Below, piece after piece: positions 57,241 to 64,000 of a stretch of 64,000 nt of DNA; the stretch's first letter is position 1, and the number at the start of each line of letters is the position of its first letter. This DNA is from Desulfurococcaceae archaeon (GTDB lineage Archaea; Thermoproteota; Thermoprotei_A; Sulfolobales; Desulfurococcaceae): the NCBI GenBank assembly GCA_023269825.1, contig JAGDWI010000001.1, positions 368,492 through 432,491 of the forward strand, in the 5' to 3' direction. The notes below the pieces were generated by a model. That model did no database searches, was not told the origin of the DNA, and was given only the letters and a program-made list of their open reading frames with translations. The translations under genes were made by a program, and so were the position numbers.

Positions 57241-58740
57241 ATGGCAGAGTTCAAGATTTTCCCAGAGGAGATAACAATAGAGAACTTCAAGAGCATAAAG
57301 AGCGTTACTCTACGCTTAAAGCCCGGAGTAAACCTACTCGTGGGCCCCAACCTAGCTGGAAAAACCAACATACTAGAGGCCATCCACTTCCTCGCGAGGG
57401 CCCTATCGAGGAGAGAGCTATCTAAGATACCTTACATGCCCCACACGTACTATTCGTGGAGCCCGGAAGACCTCTTCTACATGAAGGACACTGGCAACCC
57501 TATAGCCTTTAAAGTCAAGTTCAGAGTAACTCGTAGAGAAGGCGGTAGCTACCATAAGACCTACATAACCTTCGGAGTGAAGTTTGGGTTAAGAAGAGAT
57601 AAGTCAACTGTGGAGCCCGTCCACTTCGAAATCGATTTGGGCACGGCAAAGTGGGATGTACAAGGAAACACCATGAGAGTATATGTGAATAGGAGATACT
57701 TAGAGGATTACATACACTACGTGGAGAAAGCATTAAAGGAAAAGAAAGTAGAGATAGTGGAGGCAGGGTCTTTTGAGGCTATCGAAGAGCTTCAGCGTCT
57801 ACTTAAGAGGATTAGAGAACACATCGATAAAGGGGACGAATATATACATCTTTTCACAATGGTATCCAGGCGTGAAAAACCGGTAATATGGGACCCATTT
57901 CAAGATACGATAGGGCTACCTATATTTGAGTACCTTGAGCGGGAACGGGGATTTTATCTCATTGAAACACTATTTCAAGTAGTCGTAATTGATGAATCTC
58001 GCGAAGAAAGAGTACTAGGTAGACCTATCATTCCTGCTCTATTGGTGTGGCAGGTCACTGATACTAGCGATTTTATGGGTTATACCCTTAAAATCGAGTG
58101 GTTTGAACCGATGGAACTACGAGTAGTAATATTAAGCTTATTTGAGAACTGCGTTTTACTCAAGCACCCAGATGTATCGTCTATAAGTGAGCCTCAGGTG
58201 TTTGGTGGTGATGAGCGATTAGATGTTAGAGCTAGAAACCTGCCTCAGTTGCTCTATAGGCTTATGGCTGAAAGGCGCATGAGTGTAGTTGAAGAGGCTG
58301 TTAGAAAGGTTTTTGGCGAACTATCGATAGGACTGAGAAGTGTCGCTAATAGAGTTTTCTTTGTGGCTAGAGAGAGGGATCTCGAGTTACCTCCTTCGAA
58401 TATCGCTGATGGAGTTATTAAAGTGCTGGCTATTAGTGTAGCTGTTGAATTGGAACCGTTTATCCTGCTCATAGATGAAGTGGAGAATAGTCTCCACGTC
58501 AAGGCGCTCGAGTACGTCTTCGATATGTTGAATAGCCTAGAGGTCCCAGTAGTGCTAGTCACTCACTCACCCATAATCGTTGACTTAGCTAACCCCGAGA
58601 GGACAATTGTAGTCCTCAGGGGTAGCGATGGGTCCACTAAGCTCGAGTACTTCGAAGACCCCAGAGAGCTAAAGAGTAGACTATCAGAGCTAGGTATCGC
58701 ATTTTCTGACTACGTACTCTACGAGAGAACGAGAGAGTAG
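57241..58740 (+). CDS. AAA/OLD-type ATPase of a putative two-gene defence module
   Basis: A 499-residue RecF/SMC-like ATPase (AAA_21/AAA_15 class). EITIENFKSIKSVTLRL opens the fold, Walker A is GPNLAGKTN (35-43), the signature-like region is LPPSNIADGVIKVLAISVA, Walker B is FILLIDEVENSLH (Asp412-Glu413), and the H-loop is LVTHSPIIVD. The insert from 70 to 340 is variable. It is followed after 35 bases by a TOPRIM-like gene, a pairing seen in OLD, RloAB and PARIS defence systems. ATG 57241 is chosen over GTG 57235 because GGTG precedes it. Confidence 0.82.
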   Translation: MAEFKIFPEEITIENFKSIKSVTLRLKPGVNLLVGPNLAGKTNILEAIHFLARALSRRELSKIPYMPHTYYSWSPEDLFYMKDTGNPIAFKVKFRVTRREGGSYHKTYITFGVKFGLRRDKSTVEPVHFEIDLGTAKWDVQGNTMRVYVNRRYLEDYIHYVEKALKEKKVEIVEAGSFEAIEELQRLLKRIREHIDKGDEYIHLFTMVSRREKPVIWDPFQDTIGLPIFEYLERERGFYLIETLFQVVVIDESREERVLGRPIIPALLVWQVTDTSDFMGYTLKIEWFEPMELRVVILSLFENCVLLKHPDVSSISEPQVFGGDERLDVRARNLPQLLYRLMAERRMSVVEEAVRKVFGELSIGLRSVANRVFFVARERDLELPPSNIADGVIKVLAISVAVELEPFILLIDEVENSLHVKALEYVFDMLNSLEVPVVLVTHSPIIVDLANPERTIVVLRGSDGSTKLEYFEDPRELKSRLSELGIAFSDYVLYERTRE

Positions 58741-58775
58741 CGGTGTGAATACGCACTGAAACAGCGTGGTAGCGT

Positions 58776-59303
58776 ATGAAGAGAATTATTAAAGTAGAGG
58801 ACTCCCACGGCGTGGCCTTCCACAGAGAGCTCATAAAGAAGCTCAAAGAAAGAGGACTACTTGGTGACACCGTCCATAATCCACTAGTTGAGAGACTTAA
58901 CACTGGTAAGTGTAATCCCAAATTAGTTAGGACGATCTTGACTCGGCTAGTAGGAGTAAATAGACTCAAAGTACTATTCGTAATAGACTCTGAAGGAAGA
59001 GCGGATGTAGCATATAATGATATACTCAAGCACTTCGAGAAGAAGCCAGGAGTCGAGAGGCTCGACGTTAAAGTCGTAGTTGTAGAACCTAGGCACGAGG
59101 CATGGTTATGCATAGGCTTAGGGGGAGATAGGAAAAAGTGTCGAAGTAATCCAGAAGAAGTCATTAGCCGCATTAAGAACAATCAATACGAGAAGCGGAA
59201 GCTAGGCGACTGGGCTCAAGACGTCGACATCAGCAACCTCCTAAGCGAGAGCGACTTCAAGGAGTATATCCAGGGGGTGAAATGGCTCTTAGAAGTCTGT
59301 TAA
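58776..59303 (+). CDS. TOPRIM/DUF4276/RloB-like nuclease candidate
   Basis: A 175-residue protein with TOPRIM-like acidic motifs: Glu8 in IIKVEDSHGVAFHREL, Asp71 and Glu73 in VLFVIDSEGRADV, and the family-like EPRHEAWLC (Glu104, Glu108). TOPRIM or RloB/DUF4276 partners of OLD-type ATPases act as nucleases triggered by phage infection in characterised systems. A small protein with this motif spacing next to an AAA_21 ATPase most resembles a split OLD, RloAB or PARIS arrangement, but none is an obvious match. Confidence 0.65.
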   Translation: MKRIIKVEDSHGVAFHRELIKKLKERGLLGDTVHNPLVERLNTGKCNPKLVRTILTRLVGVNRLKVLFVIDSEGRADVAYNDILKHFEKKPGVERLDVKVVVVEPRHEAWLCIGLGGDRKKCRSNPEEVISRIKNNQYEKRKLGDWAQDVDISNLLSESDFKEYIQGVKWLLEVC

Positions 59304-60063
59304 TGCGAGGAAACCGCTATACACAATGCACGAACTAAATTAGGTCAATCCGTCTTGCGAGGTTCCCGCATATCTAAAGGCCCAACAGGGCTCTTCATAG
59401 TCGTGTAAAGTTATGCCGCCTACCTCGAAGAATTCTCGCACCTCTACCACGATTAGCCTTCGAGATACAACGAATTGACCTCTTTGATGACGAGCCAGTT
59501 CTCCTCGGAGACGGGTATAATCCAGTAGTTCGCCAACTACAACACCCGATCATACTTACTCATTGATAATAAATAAGCATTAACCATGGCTTGATCACTT
59601 CAGCGAGACGTAGATCTCCTGCTTTATTGTGAAGGATTTATTACTCTCAAAGCCGCTAACAATAAGTAAAATCACTCTAAAACACTTTGATTATCCAAAG
59701 CACTGCAGAATATTAAATAAGTAGCTATATGTGGAACTCCTCGGCGTTATGAATACGAAGGCTACTATAAATTCCCCGTGATCTCTGAGTGCTTGCTCAC
59801 GGCTCTCTGGGCAATCATGGTGAGCTGAGTACGTATTAGTGGGGGTTTGGTAATAATGTAAAGAGCATAGAGTAGGAAGGGGTCAGCGAACTTAGTATGT
59901 GGGGAAATATTTAATAAGGCACCTCTTATAATAATGAGTAGTATTCGCTTACCCCGAATCCCCCCGCCTTCGCAGGAACCCTCGCCATTCATGGCGGAGA
60001 GAAGGTCAGCGCGTATAAGTAGATAATATATTCCCCCACTATATTTTTACATGGGTTTGAATA
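59304..60063. other. Gene-poor stretch containing the EVE fragment
   Basis: Apart from the EVE fragment at 59453-59536, a minus-strand frame (about 59345-59450) reads VVEVREFFEVGGITLHDYEE without a good start, and may be another remnant. From 59560 to 60063 I see no gene; the last 60 bases contain the promoter of the next gene (TATATTTTTA near 60040). Confidence 0.35.
59453..59536 (-). pseudogene. N-terminal fragment of a second EVE-domain gene
   Basis: TTG 59536 opens MANYWIIPVSEENWLVIKEV followed by NSLYLEG and TAA. It corresponds residue by residue to the start of the decayed EVE gene at 56981 (both TTG GCG AAC TAC) and has the Trp and EENW that the other copy lost. The rest of the domain is absent. 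Confidence 0.6.
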
Positions 60064-60711
60064 ATGATGCCACTAAGACCCTTTCAACCGAGCAGGGAAT
60101 CCTACATTGAGGCATTTAAGTTGATGAGGGATGGTGTACTACTACAGATCATAGCGTCTCTATTCACTGGCGGCGGATTATTAGCCATTATCATGTCCTC
60201 TATACCAGTAATGATCGCTGGCAGAGGCCACGCAGGCTGGTTATACGCTGGCGTATTGTTAATTGGGCTTGGACTAGTGTTAATAATCGGAGCGGTATTA
60301 GCCTTAATTGGATTATACGGTAAGTTCCTGCCTGGAGTAGAGAAGCTCGCGGAAGTAAACCCAGATTTCAAGACTTCCAGGGACTTGGTGAGAATAGGGT
60401 ACTACTATGGCATGATACTACTCCTAGTTGGCGCTGTAACACTGATAATACTCGTAGGAATCATCGTGCTGTTTGCGGCGATCATCCTCCTCTTCATAGG
60501 GTACATTGGGTTAATAATGCTCTCCTTTAACCTAAGGGAGGTGGAGGGTGATTCACTGTACTTAGCCGCTGGAATATTGTTCATACTCGGCATATTTCTA
60601 CCCGTTCTCAGCTTCATCGCGTGGATACTGCTCTACATAGCGCTCGGGAACAGTATTAGGAGGCATAGTGCGGTTCAACAACCAACACCCAGCACTGGGC
60701 TACCAGTCTAG
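60064..60711 (+). CDS. DUF973-family membrane protein
   Basis: A 215-residue protein with five or so membrane helices and the DUF973-typical N-terminus (PSRESYIEAFKLMRDGVLLQ). DUF973 proteins are confined to Crenarchaeota and their function is unknown. Start ATG 60064; ATG 60067 is possible. TATATTTTTA at about 60040-60049 fits a leaderless or very short-leader transcript. Confidence 0.75.
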   Translation: MMPLRPFQPSRESYIEAFKLMRDGVLLQIIASLFTGGGLLAIIMSSIPVMIAGRGHAGWLYAGVLLIGLGLVLIIGAVLALIGLYGKFLPGVEKLAEVNPDFKTSRDLVRIGYYYGMILLLVGAVTLIILVGIIVLFAAIILLFIGYIGLIMLSFNLREVEGDSLYLAAGILFILGIFLPVLSFIAWILLYIALGNSIRRHSAVQQPTPSTGLPV

Positions 60712-60812
60712 AATCCAGCACACTATCCCATAATACAACACCTTGCTTAAGCATTGTTGACTAAACCATTTTTTACCTCCACGCTATTGATTAGCATACT
60801 CTGAGGGCACTA

Positions 60813-62303
60813 ATGGCGAGTTGTATGGACTGGGTTTACCGGCAGAGGTATGGGCCTGAGTGGGGTAGTGGCGGAGTCTTCGGGTTAACCTACTATAAGA
60901 GTGTACTATATTACACGCTGGCTATGGAGGCTGAAGCACACTTCGCTAGGGATGATGGATACGAGAGAATCTACAGGTTCGAGCACGTGGGGCCGGGGCC
61001 TGCTTCAGGTGGAGACACTTATAACGCTGTGGAGACTGTGGATGAGTACATCTACTTCGGTGGATGGGTTCACGCTCCAGCTGTCTATAAGGGTAAGAGG
61101 GGCTGCATCGGTGAAATAGACTTCAGGAACAAGTACTCGCATCTCCACGAGTACAACGTGCTCGAGGACAACGTTAGACTCTTATGGGTTGACAGCGTGC
61201 ACCATGAGTACGAGTGGGCTGGAGAAGTATCAAGCATTGTTTACGATAGAGTCAACGATGAACTATTGATCGCTAGGAGCGATGGCCACAGAAACCTTGG
61301 AGTATACAGAGTTGACAGGGGAACTGGGAGAGCTGAGCAGGTAAGTCAAACACCTGGTTTAAAGGGCGCGTTGTTCCAGGAGTATCCTTGCTTCGACATG
61401 CAGCCAGTATGGTATAGAGGCATCGATGGAGTACAGTGCGTGGATCCATACAGTAGGAGGATACTGGAGTACAGGGTTGAAGATTGGAGTAAAATAAGTG
61501 TTGACGGGTATGGAGTAGAGAAACGTGGAAGCGGTTACGCGGCATCAGCTTACACAAGGTACTGGCACTTCTTCAGGGGAGGAGTACTAGTTGGGAACCC
61601 GTTGGAGCCAGATATATACTCAATGAGCTTCATACGTTTACTCGACTTCCCCAATAACCCATATGCACCAGCGAGAAGTAACGCGCTGGAGTTAGCAGGC
61701 GGGTTGCTCGCAGTATTCAACTCCTATACTCACAGCTACCTACACCCAACGAAGAACACGCGGGAAGAGCAGGAGAAGCTTAGAGCATATAGCTGGGTAG
61801 CAGGCCCCAGCGTCCTAGTATACATAACGCCTCCAACTGCTAGGATAATTATGGCGCTTGGAGCAAGAATCACGAGTATGACTAAGAAGAAGGATGCAAT
61901 ACTACTCGGAGCAAACACGGAGCCGAACCTGGGTGGATTGGATGCATCACCAGTAGATACAGGTGTGAGAAGCATAGTGGCCATACCAGAGCACGTGTTG
62001 CTGTCAGCGAGGAATCCACCAATAGTATTCAAGATCAGCGGGAGAGCAGTTGGAGACAGCGCGTTCGGCGGCATACCATTAACAGGCTACAGGAACCCGG
62101 AGCTGAGGATCAAGGCAACAAGAGAAAACAGAGTTGAAATCATAGAATACGACATCGGGCTACCACCAAGTAAGCAAGATGAAACCATATACGAGTTAAA
62201 GCCAGGGCTAAACAAGATACCATTAATCGATTGCAAAAACATAGTGTCATTTAAACTAGAGAAAACAGACCCAGATGCAGTAATACTAGTAGTGTTAGAG
62301 TAG
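60813..62303 (+). CDS. DUF2139-family protein
   Basis: A 496-residue soluble protein of the archaeal DUF2139 family. Diagnostic stretches are DWVYRQRYGPEWGSGGVFGL, GGDTYNAVETVDEYIYFGGW, HHEYEWAGEVSSIVYD and ARSDGHRNLGVYRVDR. Repeated strands with Gly-Trp turns suggest a beta-propeller. Function unknown; common in Desulfurococcales and relatives. Start ATG 60813. Confidence 0.78.
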   Translation: MASCMDWVYRQRYGPEWGSGGVFGLTYYKSVLYYTLAMEAEAHFARDDGYERIYRFEHVGPGPASGGDTYNAVETVDEYIYFGGWVHAPAVYKGKRGCIGEIDFRNKYSHLHEYNVLEDNVRLLWVDSVHHEYEWAGEVSSIVYDRVNDELLIARSDGHRNLGVYRVDRGTGRAEQVSQTPGLKGALFQEYPCFDMQPVWYRGIDGVQCVDPYSRRILEYRVEDWSKISVDGYGVEKRGSGYAASAYTRYWHFFRGGVLVGNPLEPDIYSMSFIRLLDFPNNPYAPARSNALELAGGLLAVFNSYTHSYLHPTKNTREEQEKLRAYSWVAGPSVLVYITPPTARIIMALGARITSMTKKKDAILLGANTEPNLGGLDASPVDTGVRSIVAIPEHVLLSARNPPIVFKISGRAVGDSAFGGIPLTGYRNPELRIKATRENRVEIIEYDIGLPPSKQDETIYELKPGLNKIPLIDCKNIVSFKLEKTDPDAVILVVLE

Positions 62304-62856
62304 ACGGCAACATAGTTGCCAGCGAACACTGCTCTTACTTAATCATAAGCTCACCGAACGTTAACAAACCACGGTTTTCAACTATAAAAACACTTGTTTC
62401 AAGGAGCTCTAACATTACTCATAGTTTCCTCACGGTATCCCGGCAAGTAAACTGCTTCACATCTCCATGGATTACTCGGTTACTTTACACCACTCTTCCA
62501 TTATCTCCTCCTCACTCCTACCCCTTTCAATTAACTGTGTCTCCGCGTTTCCCGAATTCCTCTCATTTTTACTTAGTGTTAATTAAGTGTACTCTACTGC
62601 TCTCCGAGTTGAGTGAGTAGTTATATTTATGTATGCCTTCACGACCGCGGCTACTGCGGCTTCCTGCAATAATATTCCCCGGTCTCATAGAACAAGAATC
62701 AGCCTCATGTAAGTATGACTCTTTGGAATCAAGCCAACCACTTTCAATACATCTCTGTTCCCGTAAATCCTCGCACTACTCGACACTGTTCAAGCACCCT
62801 CAATGAATAATCCAGGATCGATAATCCCAAAAATAAACTCTTCTCAGTCCCCATAG
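62304..62856. other. Intergenic region without a supported gene
   Basis: Between DUF2139 and the minus-strand helical protein I see no coding frame of note on either strand, no tandem repeat and no tRNA. It contains several AT-rich stretches that could be promoter remnants. Confidence 0.4.
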
Positions 62857-63192
62857 TTACAAGTGTTCAGCCAGTAAATCTAGGAACTCCTTGATTCTCC
62901 CAGTCTTCACTAGTTCCAGCAACAGCATGGTTAATTCAGGTTTCTTTAAGTAGTTTACTATTGGGTTTATGAATGCAATTGTGAATGCGTAATCCGTAGT
63001 GTTCACGTCACCGCAGTAATGCATCAGTAACACCGCGTAGAGATTACTCGGTGAACTAAAGAGAAGTGAAACCGGGTCAACCCCGTACCTAACTCTACAT
63101 AAAACCCCTAGGAAACTCAGAAAACCAGGTATAGTTCTAGTAACCTGGCTATAAACATGCTTCTTCAACTCCTCTAACTTATCTCTACTCAT
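62857..63192 (-). CDS. Helical protein, unknown
   Basis: A 111-residue, mostly helical protein (SRDKLEELKKHVYSQVTRTI, GVDPVSLLFSSPSNLYAVLL, LTMLLLELVKTGRIKEFLDL). The position and spacing of DPVSLL and SPSNL suggest an archaeal ligand-binding or NitrOD5-like fold, without strong evidence. ATG 63192. It is monocistronic. Confidence 0.6.
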   Translation of the reverse strand: MSRDKLEELKKHVYSQVTRTIPGFLSFLGVLCRVRYGVDPVSLLFSSPSNLYAVLLMHYCGDVNTTDYAFTIAFINPIVNYLKKPELTMLLLELVKTGRIKEFLDLLAEHL

Positions 63193-63431
63193 TACACCTC
63201 ATCCCCGCGTACTCACAGCTCAACGGGCTCGGGTATAACTATGCGAGCAACTGTGAAATACTGCACAATTACTTATACCAAAATATCATCCATGGGAAGA
63301 GATTATATAGGTTCAGGACTATGAGTAATCCACGTGAGAATTTATTGCAAACACTATGAGAGCACAATATTAACACCTGGTTTAAGTTTATATTAATCTA
63401 TGAGGGGGTTACTGAGCGTCTAAAATTCTCA

Positions 63432-64000
63432 TTGATAATTACAATTACACTTGTAGTTATACTGGTTTCAGCCGCGGTCACCGTGTTCTACTATACTCAG
63501 AGAAGCACACGGAGCAGTTCACCACTAATCCCTGAACCAGTTTTAAGCACTATTGACAATGCTCCTGGAACACTCATTGTTCACAGTGAGTCATTCATGA
63601 ATGCTTCACCAATACCCTCAAAGTATGCGTACTGCGGTGGAGATAACTACTCTCCAAGTATAATCGTTGAGAACACACCGGCGAACACTGAGAGCATTAT
63701 ACTATTAATTTATGATCCGGATGCACCGAGCGGGTTATTCTACCATTGGGTTGTCTACGGTTTGAAAGGTAGCAGAGTAGTGCTACCGGAGGGATCATCG
63801 GAAAACACCACTCTACTGCAGGGTAGTAATAGTTACGGGTTCATAGGGTACAGTGGGCCGTGTCCACCTCCAGGAGATAAACCACATAGATACGTTTTCC
63901 TAGCAATAGCAGTAGACATGGATACAGGTACATGGCCTCCAGGCCTGTCACCTGAGAACGTGCTCGCAAGAATCAAGAACCATGTATTAGCGTATGGTTA
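63432..64000 (+). CDS. PEBP-like protein (YbhB/YbcL family), cut by right edge
   Basis: A phosphatidylethanolamine-binding-protein-like (RKIP) domain exported through an N-terminal hydrophobic segment (LIITITLVVILVSAAVTVFY). The family signature DPDAPSGLFYHWVVYG and GPCPPPGDKPHRYVF are present. The last residues in the window (LARIKNHVLAYG) are the usual end of the family, so only the stop codon may be missing. TTG 63432 is the first start codon in the frame, but the frame is open further upstream (TERLKFS precedes it), so the start is uncertain. Confidence 0.75.
   Translation, partial: MIITITLVVILVSAAVTVFYYTQRSTRSSSPLIPEPVLSTIDNAPGTLIVHSESFMNASPIPSKYAYCGGDNYSPSIIVENTPANTESIILLIYDPDAPSGLFYHWVVYGLKGSRVVLPEGSSENTTLLQGSNSYGFIGYSGPCPPPGDKPHRYVFLAIAVDMDTGTWPPGLSPENVLARIKNHVLAYG

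Noticed and set aside
59765-59992. Minus-strand 75-codon ORF after the defence island
   Set aside because: It has no ribosome site and no recognisable pattern, and the composition looks like non-coding sequence.

Overview
The window looks like part of the chromosome of a hyperthermophilic crenarchaeon, probably Desulfurococcales-like. This rests on DUF2139 and DUF973 family proteins, an archaeal-type O-phosphoserine sulfhydrylase, a tungstate ABC transporter, VapBC and HEPN-MNT modules, AT-rich archaeal TATA boxes close to start codons, frequent TTG/GTG starts and the Shine-Dalgarno core GGTGAT. The taxonomic call is inference. I recognised no rRNA, tRNA, CRISPR array or intact insertion sequence.

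Layout. 0-9 kb: carbohydrate genes (sugar isomerase cut by the left edge, three-gene sugar ABC transporter), a decayed membrane gene, a LysE-type exporter and a DctPQM TRAP transporter. 9-15 kb: house-cleaning NTPase, cysteine synthesis, a HAD phosphatase, a HEPN-MNT pair and a class V aminotransferase. 15-25 kb: sodium-solute symporter with small partner and divergent regulator, a DNA methylase, the Tup tungstate transporter, two small membrane proteins, an iron alcohol dehydrogenase and a MATE exporter. 25.5-32.6 kb: a Cys/Met PLP enzyme and all five enzymes from aspartate to threonine (asd, aspartate kinase, hom, thrB on minus; thrC divergent). 33-38 kb: an old-yellow-enzyme flavoprotein and a membrane-anchored phosphodiesterase.

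39-47 kb is a cell-surface island. Three paralogues share an N-terminal cytoplasmic domain of about 125 residues, each followed by a different membrane or extracellular part, mixed with a signal-peptide/coiled-coil surface protein, a tail-anchored protein and a glucodextranase-C-like surface protein. One paralogue, with a transglutaminase-like output domain, is split by a perfect 14-bp tandem duplication.

47-59.5 kb is a defence and mobility island in partial decay: a serine-protease-like ClpP-fold protein, a VapB remnant, a truncated DNA methyltransferase, a three-TM pseudogene with two in-frame stops, McrBC with a PUA/EVE-like McrB N-terminus, intact VapBC, an EVE-domain pseudogene, and an intact ATPase plus TOPRIM-like two-gene module followed by a second EVE N-terminal fragment. 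The ATPase/TOPRIM pair is the best candidate for a little-described defence system. 60-64 kb returns to conserved genes (DUF973, DUF2139, a helical protein, and a PEBP-like protein cut by the right edge).

A recurring sequence feature is the short perfect tandem duplication (25 bp at 4695, 30 bp at 35311, 14 bp at 44562); two of the three alter a gene product.
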